A stretch of 12,537 bases of DNA, from positions 1 through 12,537 of the forward strand of contig DAONSX010000062.1 in assembly GCA_035411425.1 (NCBI GenBank). Reading direction: 5' to 3'. The notes under the pieces were generated by a model. It saw only the letters and a program-made list of their open reading frames with translations. It was not told the DNA's origin and ran no database searches. Below are positions 1-6,930 of the stretch, in pieces; position 1 is the first letter of the stretch; every line of letters begins with the position of its first letter. This DNA is from TTA-H9 sp002071415. Its GTDB lineage: Bacteria > Bacteroidota > Bacteroidia > Bacteroidales > TTA-H9. The position numbers and the translations under genes were made by a program.

Positions 1-35
1 TCTCATTGTGTGATTGTTGTAAAAATGTCTCTTAA

Positions 36-179
36 AATGTGTCGAAGTCAGGAGGTGCTTTCGATTCTCCTTCACCGGGATATAATTACATGCACGAAGA
101 TTATGTAAAGCTCAAAATGATGAATTTAATGCTTCACAAGGAAGCCGCTCGTCCGGTACTCGATCATGTCATTAAATAA
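36..179 (+). CDS. C-terminal remnant or small ORF, unidentified
   Basis: An open frame without an in-frame stop runs from 36 to the TAA at 177-179, directly after an in-frame TAA at 33-35. It could start at GTG 39 or ATG 90. The translation has an SGGAFDSPSPGYNY stretch followed by a basic, Met-rich helix-like end finishing in DHVIK. I do not recognise the family. The composition (balanced, Bacteroidota-like codons, no low complexity) looks like the end of a real protein rather than random sequence. Upstream of 36 only frame 1 is open, and frame 1 closes at about 106-108, so a frameshift from frame 1 into this frame would join the two. The window edge prevents a decision between a truncated gene, a frameshifted gene and chance. 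Confidence 0.35.
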   Translation, partial: NVSKSGGAFDSPSPGYNYMHEDYVKLKMMNLMLHKEAARPVLDHVIK

Positions 180-261
180 CAGTTCCCCCTATCCAAGTAT
201 CAATGCTTTAATATTTTAACCGTTTTCGGACTAATTATGGTGAATGCCGAGGGGGGAACGG

Positions 262-437
262 AGAATGGTGGATGGTGGATAGTGGATGGTGATTGGTAAT
301 TAGAATTTGGAATTTGCTTGTAATTTGGGATTTACTGGTTGTCAGTTGTTCATTGTTCGTTGGAGTTTGTTCGTAATTTGTAATTTGGAGTTTGTAATTT
401 GGTAAGTTGTTCGTTGTTTGTTATTTGTTGTAATTTG
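262..437. repeat. G/T-rich degenerate short-repeat tract
   Basis: This gene-free stretch is made of two kinds of imperfect repeat. From about 264 to 301 there is a GGATGGT/GGTGGAT-type tandem. From about 305 to 437 there are interspersed words of the type GTAATTTG (exact copies at 320, 373, 380, 394 and 430) and GTTGTTCGTTG-like words. The plus strand is almost free of C (about 7 in 170 bases), a strong strand asymmetry. The rest of 180-461 holds an 8-base inverted repeat (GTTCCCCC at 182-189, GGGGGAAC at 252-259) and nothing that looks coding. The tract ends just before the znuA start and leaves that frame open by chance. Confidence 0.8.
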
Positions 438-458
438 TCCTTAACCTTCGTAAATTTG
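428..458 (+). promoter_or_regulatory. Possible Bacteroidota-type promoter for znuA
   Basis: TAAATTTG at 451-458 matches the Bacteroidota -7 consensus TAnnTTTG, and a TTG at 428-430 lies 20 bases upstream, the usual spacing for the -33 element. Transcription would begin near 463-466, so the ATG at 477 would then be the first usable start codon. The surrounding DNA is a T/G-rich repeat in which TTG occurs by chance, so this is weak. I see no clear Zur/Fur-type palindrome here. Confidence 0.3.
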
Positions 459-461
459 CTG

Positions 462-1385
462 ATGAATATGAATGATATGGAAAAGCATCATCTGTACATT
501 ATAAGTGCATTTATACTGATTTGTGTCTTTTCGTCTTGCAGACATTCTAACACAATAAATGAATCGGCAATAGCCGTGAGCATTTTGCCACAGAAATATT
601 TTGTAGAGCAAATAGCGGGGAATGATTTCGACATTCAAGTTCTGATAGAGCCAGGTGCCAGCCACGAGATGTATGATCCCACTCCGGCTCAGTTAGCCCG
701 TATGGCCAGTACTTTAATTTGGTTCAAGAATGGTTTTTTAGGTTTTGAAATTCAATACGAAGATAAATTTCGAGAACTAAATCCAAAATTGAAAGTCGTC
801 GATCTGTCCAAAGGAGTACAATATATTGTCGAAAATTATGGAGAAGAAAGTCATGAAACAGAATCTTCCATCGAAGAGCATCGAGGTGTAGATCCCCATT
901 ACTGGTTATCGGTAAGTGGTGCAAGAATAATAGCTCAAAACATTTACGAAGAGCTCATAAGGGATCATCCCGATAACCATGAGGAGTATAATAAAAATCT
1001 TCAGAATTTTCAGCAGCGTTTAGATTCGCTGGAGGCTTACATACATCAGCGGCTCGATAGTGTTTCACAACACAGCTTCATGATTTTTCATCCTTCTTTA
1101 ACTTATCTGGCCAGAGATTTTAATATCCAACAAATTGCTATTGAAGAACGCGGAAATTCTCCTTCGACCAGAAGAATGAAGGAAATCGTAGAATTAGCCC
1201 GCAGCAAGGGCATCACTATGATACTCTATCAAAGTCAGTTCGATTCGGGAAATGCTGCAACCATAGCCAAAGAAATTGGCGGTACAGCAGTTCCTTTCGA
1301 TCCTATGGCATACGACTGGTATCAGAATATGATCAAATTGACCGACTTGCTTTATCAAGGTTTGAACCCATCTAATAAAAAATGA
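462..1385 (+). CDS. znuA: Metal (zinc/manganese) ABC transporter substrate-binding lipoprotein, ZnuA family
   Basis: Periplasmic or membrane-tethered receptor of a cluster-9 metal ABC importer (PF01297 type). Numbering from ATG 462 (307 residues): hydrophobic signal at about 10-24 with lipobox-like FSSC, lipidated Cys26; then IEPGASHEMYDPTPAQLARM, a hallmark of the family. Likely metal ligands are His68, His146 (in VDPHYW), His210 (in FHPSL) and Asp280 (in PFDPMAYDW), the usual three-His plus acid set. The His-rich loop typical of many zinc receptors is short here: an acidic segment with two His at about 130-140. The frame is open back to 399, but that part is repeat DNA with no plausible signal; ATG 462, 468 or 477 all give a good lipoprotein signal. 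Followed 57 bases later by the ATPase gene. Zinc is inferred; manganese is not excluded. Confidence 0.9.
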   Translation: MNMNDMEKHHLYIISAFILICVFSSCRHSNTINESAIAVSILPQKYFVEQIAGNDFDIQVLIEPGASHEMYDPTPAQLARMASTLIWFKNGFLGFEIQYEDKFRELNPKLKVVDLSKGVQYIVENYGEESHETESSIEEHRGVDPHYWLSVSGARIIAQNIYEELIRDHPDNHEEYNKNLQNFQQRLDSLEAYIHQRLDSVSQHSFMIFHPSLTYLARDFNIQQIAIEERGNSPSTRRMKEIVELARSKGITMILYQSQFDSGNAATIAKEIGGTAVPFDPMAYDWYQNMIKLTDLLYQGLNPSNKK

Positions 1386-1442
1386 TACAATTACGATTAA
1401 TTCAGGAAAAATCAATTCATTGAAATAAAACGCCTATAAATT

Positions 1443-2231
1443 TTGACAAGAAATAAGTTAATAGAAATTAGCGACCTGAGCGCAGGATATTATGGCAAAC
1501 CAGTGATTTATCATATTCACCTAACGGTTTATGAAGGTGATTTTATTGGTATAATTGGCCCAAATGGGGGTGGGAAAACTACTTTTATAAAAACAATTGC
1601 AGGCATCATAAAACCTTTGAGTGGGATGCTCATATTTTACAGTCCTGAAGGGCAAGCGATAGAAAAACCCAAATTGGGTTATCTGCCACAAGTGAATACT
1701 TTCGACAAGTCGTTTCCCATATCGGTAGAAGAAGTCGTTCTTACGGGTTTATTGTCGGCTAAAGGAAGATTGCGCCGTTTTAGAGCAAATGATAAGGAGG
1801 CTGTACATGAAGTTCTGGAAAGATTAAAGATAAGTCATTTGGCGTCGAAACCTATTGGAGAATTATCAGGTGGCCAGATGCAGCGTGTATTTTTAGCCAG
1901 AGCCATCGTTTCGCAACCTTGGATTTTACTTCTCGACGAGCCTTCCACTTATGCCGATAATCGATTCGAAGCCGAGCTGTATGAGTTATTAGTTCAGCTC
2001 AACGAAAAGATGACTATTCTTATGGTCTCCCATGATCTGGGAATGATTCCATCCTATATAAAATCGATAGCTTGTGTAAACGGAACGCTGCATTATCACC
2101 CAACTCCTGAAATTACACCCGAGATTTTGAGAGTTTACAATTGTCCTATCGAATTGATTGCCCATGGGATTGTTCCGCACAGGGTTCTATCCACACATCA
2201 GGAAAATTCTTCTACAAATGAATCTCATTGA
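1443..2231 (+). CDS. znuC: Metal ABC transporter ATP-binding protein, ZnuC family
   Basis: Cytoplasmic ATPase that powers the metal importer. All ABC motifs are present in order: Walker A GPNGGGKTT (39-47, Gly-Gly instead of the commoner Ala-Gly), Q-loop Gln83 in LPQVN, signature LSGGQMQR (141-148), Walker B ILLLDEP with Asp165 and Glu166, and H-loop His197 in MVSHD. Length 262 is normal. The start is TTG at 1443: an in-frame stop lies at 1437-1439, no ATG occurs before residue 61, and Walker A needs the upstream sequence, so only TTG (or ATT at 1440) can serve. The last 14 bases overlap the start of the permease gene, indicating translational coupling within one operon with the upstream lipoprotein gene. 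Confidence 0.93.
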   Translation: MTRNKLIEISDLSAGYYGKPVIYHIHLTVYEGDFIGIIGPNGGGKTTFIKTIAGIIKPLSGMLIFYSPEGQAIEKPKLGYLPQVNTFDKSFPISVEEVVLTGLLSAKGRLRRFRANDKEAVHEVLERLKISHLASKPIGELSGGQMQRVFLARAIVSQPWILLLDEPSTYADNRFEAELYELLVQLNEKMTILMVSHDLGMIPSYIKSIACVNGTLHYHPTPEITPEILRVYNCPIELIAHGIVPHRVLSTHQENSSTNESH

Positions 2232-3039
2232 ACCTTTTGGGTACGTATTTTTTCAACATGCACTTTTAGCCTCGGTCTTTTCGGCCATCATCTGTGGTTT
2301 TATAGGAGCTTACATAGTTTCACGCCGTATGGTTTTCATCAGTGGAGGCATCACACATGCCTCGTTTGGTGGAATGGGTTTGGCCTATTTCTTTGGTTTT
2401 AATTATCTGCTTGGGGCGGCTGTTTTTGCACTCGTTTCTGCTTTGGTTGTTGAATATCTGTCCAAACGAACTGAGGTAAGAGAAGATTCGGCCATTGGCA
2501 TGTTATGGTCGTTGGGAATGGCCATAGGAATTATTTTTACGTTTCTTTCGCCCGGTTATGCTCCCAATCTGATGTCGGGTCTGTTTGGAAGCATTCTTGC
2601 GGTAAGCAATACCGAGCTTTGGCTGATGGCTGTGCTCGCCATCATTATTATTTTGTTTTTTATACAGTTTTTCCCAGCAATACTGGCCGTGGCCTTTGAT
2701 ATGGAATACGCCAGTACCCATCATATTCCTGTGAATTTCATCAATTATTCGCTCATTTCGCTGATTGCCCTGGCTATTGTACTTAATATCAGAGTTTCTG
2801 GCATTATACTCGTTCTGGCTATGATGACCATTCCTCCTGTAACGGCCAATCTGCTGACTAAACGATTGAAACCCATGATTCTGTTATCCATAGCTTTAGG
2901 ACTCGCTGGAAACGTACTTGGCCTGATTTTCTCCTACCTGTTGAATCTTCCTTCGGGAGCAACTATTATTGTCACGCATATCCTGATTTTTGGAATCGTA
3001 AGGCTTTGTATTTCATTACGAGAAACCCACACAGCATAG
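2218..3039 (+). CDS. znuB: Metal ABC transporter permease, ZnuB / ABC-3 family
   Basis: Inner-membrane channel subunit of the metal importer (PF00950 type), 273 residues from ATG 2218, with about eight hydrophobic segments. The conserved region near the second segment, YIVSRRMVFISGGITHASFG, is diagnostic of ABC-3 permeases; the later LAMMTIPPVTANLL stretch corresponds to the family's coupling-helix region. The frame extends upstream to 2158 but that part lies inside the ATPase gene and is not hydrophobic; the ATG at 2218 gives a normal N-terminus (MNLIEPFGYVFF) and a 14-base overlap with znuC. No good terminator hairpin is visible in 3040-3190 between this gene and the oppositely oriented tRNA. 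Confidence 0.92.
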   Translation: MNLIEPFGYVFFQHALLASVFSAIICGFIGAYIVSRRMVFISGGITHASFGGMGLAYFFGFNYLLGAAVFALVSALVVEYLSKRTEVREDSAIGMLWSLGMAIGIIFTFLSPGYAPNLMSGLFGSILAVSNTELWLMAVLAIIIILFFIQFFPAILAVAFDMEYASTHHIPVNFINYSLISLIALAIVLNIRVSGIILVLAMMTIPPVTANLLTKRLKPMILLSIALGLAGNVLGLIFSYLLNLPSGATIIVTHILIFGIVRLCISLRETHTA

Positions 3040-3191
3040 AATTTCAAAAACTTGCTACCCGGATTTTTCTCCTGCTCATTGAATTTCTGTAAAGACCTTA
3101 GAATTTTTTACTTATTCAATGTGGTTAAAAAGTCAAATCAATGATAATTATTTCAAGAAGGCTTACCTGTCAAGTATTTCAGAGATGAGAC

Positions 3192-3221
3192 AAAAAACCC
3201 TCGAAAATCCTCGGGGATTTT
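3192..3221 (-). terminator. Rho-independent terminator of tRNA-Asp
   Basis: On the minus strand, two bases after the tRNA 3' end, a perfect 7-bp stem AAAATCC/GGATTTT (3215-3221 with 3204-3210) closes a four-base loop, and a run of six T follows at 3197-3192. The placement immediately behind the tRNA supports a real terminator. Confidence 0.75.
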
Positions 3222-3222
3222 G

Positions 3223-3296
3223 CGGTCTGGACGGGACTCGAACCCGCGACCTCCGCCGTGACAGGGCGGCATTCTAACCAACTGAACTACCAGACC
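3223..3296 (-). tRNA. tRNA-Asp (anticodon GTC)
   Basis: The minus strand gives a full 74-base cloverleaf. Acceptor arms GGTCTGG and CCAGACC pair over seven bases, followed by discriminator G at 3223. The D arm contains GTTCAGTTGGTTAGAAT; the anticodon arm has CCGCC/GGCGG with loop CTGTCAC, so the anticodon is GTC and decodes GAC/GAU aspartate. The T arm has GCGGG/CCCGT-type pairing around GTTCGAGTC. No CCA is encoded, so CCA must be added enzymatically. It is a single, stand-alone gene with its own promoter and terminator. Confidence 0.97.
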
Positions 3297-3326
3297 TTGA
3301 AAGATTATATCAATACCTTGGGCTTG

Positions 3327-3356
3327 CAAAAGTAATACTTCTATCGGAATTGCCAA
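3327..3356 (-). promoter_or_regulatory. Promoter of tRNA-Asp (TTGG-N18-TACTTTTG)
   Basis: On the minus strand TACTTTTG (3334-3327) is an exact TAnnTTTG -7 box of the Bacteroidota sigma factor; TTGG (3356-3353) lies 18 bases upstream as the -33 element. The mature tRNA begins 30 bases downstream of the box, leaving room for a short 5' leader. The same TACTTTTG word precedes the phosphatase gene. Confidence 0.65.
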
Positions 3357-3357
3357 T

Positions 3358-3383
3358 AATTTCGGTAAAATTTTATCGAAATT
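3358..3383. repeat. 26-base near-perfect palindrome
   Basis: The 13-base arms (AATTTCGGTAAAA and TTTTATCGAAATT) are complementary except for one G/T position (3365 with 3376). It sits between the stop of the TonB-C gene (3405) and the -33 box of the tRNA promoter (3353-3356). It could be a site for a dimeric regulator or an AT-rich transcription end for the upstream minus-strand gene; there is no T-run behind it on that strand, so a classical terminator is less likely. Confidence 0.55.
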
Positions 3384-3404
3384 CTTCATTTCGCTTCTCC
3401 ATGG

Positions 3405-4196
3405 TCAAAGCATCGAGCCAGGGTTATAGCCAGGTTGCAGGTTATACTGAGGTTGACCTTCTCCAAACCAAAGCGTGGTACTATTCCAACTCCTTACTGC
3501 TTTTTCGTTTTTTCGGGCGGGTTGCCACCGTAATAGCTTCATCACTCTGATGGCCTCCTCTGTACATCCCATCCCCAGATATTCCCTTACGATAAAATTA
3601 CTCGAACTTCCATCGGATTCGACAATAAAACTCAAAACTACCTTTCCCGATATTCCCATACGCTTTGCTGCATCGGGAGTATGAATGTTTTTTTCTATAA
3701 AATCGGCAAATGTAGCTCCTTCCGGCAAAACGGGCTTTGCCAGTTGGGTGAGGTTTCTGTAAGAAAAAATCTGCATGGAAGTGTCCCAATCGGCATCGGG
3801 CCTGTCCCACCCTCGATGTTTCACCCATTTAGAATATTTCTTTGGATGAAATTCAATCTCTAAAATATATTCTCCTTCAGTCGGTTTATTTCTTTCACGC
3901 GCTGGATTCCAAACTATTCCTCTTGCCAACCTCTTCCCTTCTCTTATAAGGTCTTTATCAGTCATTTCGATAGACCGGGATTTTATCAGATTCCCGTCGG
4001 CATCAATGACACAAAGCAATTCCACTTTCCCATACAAGCCCAACGAAAGAGCCTGTTCGGGATAAATCATTTGATTTTTAATGAATTCCCTTAATTCTGT
4101 TTTGCCCATCGCTGGCATGGCTTGCTGCGCAAATAAAAACTTGCCCCAAACAAAAAAAAGGCTTGTCAGTAAACTTAACCACCGAAATGATTTCAT
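3405..4196 (-). CDS. Exported protein with two TonB C-terminal-like domains
   Basis: 263 residues. A signal peptide spans about 1-24 (hydrophobic LSLLTSLFFVWGKFLFA, cleavage near FAQQ). Two tandem TonB-C-like modules follow: about 34-118 (LREFIKNQMIYPEQAL, GLYGKVELLCVIDADGNL, GIVWNPAR) and about 163-245 (FADFIEKNIHTPDAAK, GISGKVVLSFIVESDG, LLRWQPAR). Both show the YP/TPdAAk, GkV...fvi..dG and W.PA motifs of Bacteroidota TonB-C proteins. True TonB keeps an N-terminal membrane anchor and a Pro-rich spacer; both are lacking, so this is probably a free periplasmic protein rather than an energy transducer. Its partner is unknown. It is divergent from rmuC with only 43 bases between the starts. Confidence 0.8.
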   Translation of the reverse strand: MKSFRWLSLLTSLFFVWGKFLFAQQAMPAMGKTELREFIKNQMIYPEQALSLGLYGKVELLCVIDADGNLIKSRSIEMTDKDLIREGKRLARGIVWNPARERNKPTEGEYILEIEFHPKKYSKWVKHRGWDRPDADWDTSMQIFSYRNLTQLAKPVLPEGATFADFIEKNIHTPDAAKRMGISGKVVLSFIVESDGSSSNFIVREYLGMGCTEEAIRVMKLLRWQPARKNEKAVRSWNSTTLWFGEGQPQYNLQPGYNPGSML

Positions 4197-4239
4197 TTTT
4201 ATTTAATTTTACCTCTTACAATATTAGTCAATTTTTGTG

Positions 4240-5604
4240 ATGGGAATAAATATTATCGATATATTTTTAACAGGCCTTGGTGTGCTGATTGGCGTTTTAG
4301 TTACGGGATTTTATTTCATCCGCAAACAAAAGAAGTTAAGAGAAGGTTTTATCGAAAAGCAAAAGGAGGAGGCGCGTTTACAATCCGAACTCGATATAAG
4401 AAATCGTTGGTATGAAGAAATTAAGCAGGAGTATGAAAAACGAATGCAATCTCTTTCGGCTGAATTGGATTCATCCCGAATTGAGGCAAGCAATCTGAAG
4501 CAAAACTTGGTGAGTTTACAGGAGAAGAATGCGTATTTAACACAAATGAAGGATGAAGCACAGGCTTTATATGAAAAGTTTAAAGCAGAATTTGAAGCAC
4601 TGAATACGAAATTTTTAAAAGAAAACGCCGAAGCTCTTGGCGAAGAAAGCCGCAAAACGGTCAAGGAACTTTTGGACCCACTTAAAGAACGTTTGGAAAC
4701 CTTTGATCGGAAGATTTCGGAAACCTCTGCCCTGCAAAGTGAAAAACAGGGAGAGCTGAAAGGAATTATCGAAAAACTCTTCGAGCAAAACAGAAATTTG
4801 AGTGAAGAAGCCGACCGACTGGCCAAGGCTATCAAAGGTGATGTAAAAAAATTGGGGAATTGGGGTGAACTGGTTTTAGAAAGGGTCCTGGAAATTTCGG
4901 GTCTCGAAAAAGAGAGAGAATATGTTATGCAATGGCAATCGTCCAATATAGAAGGCACTGCCTTACGGCCTGATGCCATTATCCTGCTTCCTGATAATAA
5001 ACAAATTATTATAGATAGTAAAGTTTCGCTTTCTGCTTTCGATCAATATCTACGTGCCGAAACCGAGGATGAAGCATCCCTTCATGCCCAGAAACATGTT
5101 GTGGCCGTAAAAACACATATTCAGAACTTAAGCTCAAAACAATACCAAAATTTGAATGATTTGCATTCGACAGATTTTGTGTTGATGTTTATTCCCATCG
5201 AACCCGCTCTTGCACTGGCTCTCTCCACCGAGCCTGATCTCTATTCTTATGCTCTCGAAAAACATATTATTCTGGTAAGCCCCACCACCCTCTTAGCCAC
5301 GCTAAGAACAGTGGAAATGATCTGGCGTCAAGAAAAACAACAAAAAAATATAAAAGAAATTATCCGCTTAGCCTCGAACATGTACGATAAACTTGCCTTA
5401 TTGGTAAAGAAACTCGAAGAATTGGGCAGAAACATTCGGAAATCTTCCGACTTATACGATGATGTGATGCGAACTTTGAGAACTGGGAAGGGAAATTTAA
5501 TGCAACAGGCTTTTAAAATGCAGGAATTAGGAACCCCAGTTACGAAAAAATTAAGTCCACCTAACGAAACGCTCTTGTTCGATGAAGAAGAAACGGAAAA
5601 TTAA
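4240..5604 (+). CDS. rmuC: RmuC family DNA recombination protein
   Basis: 454 residues from ATG 4240 (a GTG at 4237 is directly in front and also possible). Order of parts: one N-terminal membrane helix (about 7-27), a long charged coiled coil (about 30-200), then the RmuC core (about 205-430). In the core are KLGNWGELVLERVLE, the segment RPDAIILLPDNKQIIIDSKV, FVLMFIPIEPALALAL and ILVSPTTLLATLRTVEMIWR, all typical. The family has a predicted restriction-endonuclease-like fold; Asp245, Asp259 and Lys261 fit a PD...DxK catalytic set. In E. coli loss of RmuC raises inversion at short inverted repeats; the exact activity is unknown. The last 23 bases overlap the next gene. Confidence 0.92.
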   Translation: MGINIIDIFLTGLGVLIGVLVTGFYFIRKQKKLREGFIEKQKEEARLQSELDIRNRWYEEIKQEYEKRMQSLSAELDSSRIEASNLKQNLVSLQEKNAYLTQMKDEAQALYEKFKAEFEALNTKFLKENAEALGEESRKTVKELLDPLKERLETFDRKISETSALQSEKQGELKGIIEKLFEQNRNLSEEADRLAKAIKGDVKKLGNWGELVLERVLEISGLEKEREYVMQWQSSNIEGTALRPDAIILLPDNKQIIIDSKVSLSAFDQYLRAETEDEASLHAQKHVVAVKTHIQNLSSKQYQNLNDLHSTDFVLMFIPIEPALALALSTEPDLYSYALEKHIILVSPTTLLATLRTVEMIWRQEKQQKNIKEIIRLASNMYDKLALLVKKLEELGRNIRKSSDLYDDVMRTLRTGKGNLMQQAFKMQELGTPVTKKLSPPNETLLFDEEETEN

Positions 5605-6814
5605 GGTAAGTGTAATTTCATCCATCTTGTTATTGATTTTGCAAGGATCGTGCACATCTTCCAAACTCTTACAAAACAACAACTTTGCTTCGGATATGCT
5701 GGCCGGGTCTATGAAGGCATTAACAGGTATACAGGTCTATGGTGCCAATCCAGATAGTATACACCTTTATCTCAAAATCGATCCATCTTTGTTGAAACCG
5801 CAAGCCTTACCTGATGGCTTAGAATTTCTTTCGCTCAGCCTTCGATGGATGATTTTTTCATCTTTCTCGGAAAAATCCATTATCGATTCTTCCACTTTTC
5901 GAACAGGCCCTCTGAGTCCCCATCAAAGTGAAAAACTCATATTCGAACATTCCTTGAAAGCGCCTCGAGGAAAATCCTATTATTTATGCTATAAACCTTC
6001 TTCCGATAGGTACAGAAATTGGAATATTATGTGGATTGACCGAACTAACGAGCAAAGTCATAATCATTTTCTCATCACCCTATCCGATAGCACTTTGATA
6101 TTCCGTTCGGAAGAATTATTCGATAAACCCTTGTATATCTACCATTCCGTTCCTACAGATAATACAAATTTATTCCTCAGGAGGATAAATTTATGTTCAT
6201 GCACTCCCTCTCCACCCTTTGCACTCAAAGTCGGCGCTTGCAAGATTCGGTTCGACTCGATAAAAACCATAAGAATTCATCACGGCAAATCGGAAGAATT
6301 CTTACTTGAAAATCCAGGGTTATATTTTATCCAGATAGACACCAATCTCATTGGAGCCGGCTCTTTCCTTGTATTAAATCCTGAGTTTCGACATTTGCTC
6401 ATTAAAGCCTCGTCAAGATATATTACCGATAATGATGAATTTAGGGATATTTGGTTGGGGAATATTGGTTTGCTCGATTTTTGGGAAAACATTGCCGGAA
6501 GCACTCAAAGAACTATAGAACTCTCGAAACGATTTAGTTATGCCGTAAACCAGTCCAATCTTCTTTTTACGCGAGCCTTACCAGGTTGTCTCACCGACAG
6601 AGGCATGATCTACATCGTATTCGGTCCTCCCAATGCCATCTACGAGGATAATGAGCTCGAAACCTGGGTTTACAGAGAATTTCGGCAGAAAAGAGATCTC
6701 ATCTTCAATTTCAAAAAAGAATGGATATTCCCCATTGGTCTGGAATATAGGCTCGATCGCAGGGCTGAATATACTCAGATATGGTACGAGGCCATCGAAA
6801 GATGGAGAAGATAA
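5582..6814 (+). CDS. GWxTD domain-containing lipoprotein (motif variant GCLTD)
   Basis: 410 residues. Basic N-terminus, hydrophobic segment and lipobox LQGSC give a lipoprotein with Cys24. A middle beta-rich region (about 50-260) is followed by the GWxTD domain at about 280-405, recognised by TDRGMIYIVFGPPNAI, ETWVYRE and a KEWIFP-like end. The eponymous GWxTD is here G335-C-L-T-D339, with Cys (TGT) in place of Trp. The family is nearly confined to Bacteroidota and relatives; its function is unknown. The ATG overlaps rmuC by 23 bases in another frame, so the two are probably translated from one transcript. A weak AT-rich hairpin follows at 6863-6887. Confidence 0.85.
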   Translation: MKKKRKIKVSVISSILLLILQGSCTSSKLLQNNNFASDMLAGSMKALTGIQVYGANPDSIHLYLKIDPSLLKPQALPDGLEFLSLSLRWMIFSSFSEKSIIDSSTFRTGPLSPHQSEKLIFEHSLKAPRGKSYYLCYKPSSDRYRNWNIMWIDRTNEQSHNHFLITLSDSTLIFRSEELFDKPLYIYHSVPTDNTNLFLRRINLCSCTPSPPFALKVGACKIRFDSIKTIRIHHGKSEEFLLENPGLYFIQIDTNLIGAGSFLVLNPEFRHLLIKASSRYITDNDEFRDIWLGNIGLLDFWENIAGSTQRTIELSKRFSYAVNQSNLLFTRALPGCLTDRGMIYIVFGPPNAIYEDNELETWVYREFRQKRDLIFNFKKEWIFPIGLEYRLDRRAEYTQIWYEAIERWRR

Positions 6815-6862
6815 ATTAAGTATTCACCTTTCGAGGTCTTTTTGCAATTTTGTGCCCGAAAT

Positions 6863-6887
6863 AAATGAAACAAAGCTTTCATTTTTT
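6863..6887 (+). terminator. Possible AT-rich terminator after the GWxTD gene
   Basis: AAATGAAA (6863-6870) and TTTCATTT (6877-6884) form an 8-bp stem with loop CAAAGC, and three further T follow. The stem has only two G-C pairs, so it is weak, but it lies in the only sizeable gap (116 bases) of the plus-strand cluster, between the GWxTD gene and rlmB. Confidence 0.35.
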
Positions 6888-6930
6888 GAATCGAATTCTA
6901 TAAAATTTTTATCTAAAATACTTTATTCAC

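Noticed and set aside
182..259. Riboswitch or terminator from the GTTCCCCC / GGGGGAAC inverted repeat
   Set aside because: The arms are 62 bases apart with no supporting secondary stems or T-run, and no known riboswitch core was recognised.
262..437. CRISPR array in the repeat tract
   Set aside because: The repeated words are only about 8 bases, irregularly spaced and partly overlapping; no constant repeat-spacer pattern and no cas genes.
399..461. N-terminal extension of the ZnuA frame from TTG 399
   Set aside because: It is a translation of the G/T repeat tract; a proper lipoprotein signal begins only at 462-477.
2158..2217. Upstream start for ZnuB at 2158
   Set aside because: The extra 20 residues lie wholly inside znuC and are not hydrophobic; ATG 2218 gives the family-typical N-terminus.
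3153..3389. A 78-codon minus-strand frame running through the tRNA gene
   Set aside because: It is explained by the tRNA-Asp, its terminator and the palindrome; no protein signal.
4311..4979. A 222-codon open frame on the minus strand, antisense to rmuC
   Set aside because: It is Ser/Phe/Lys-rich low-information sequence mirroring the Glu/Lys-rich coiled-coil codons of rmuC; no domain, no start context, and rmuC itself is clearly coding.
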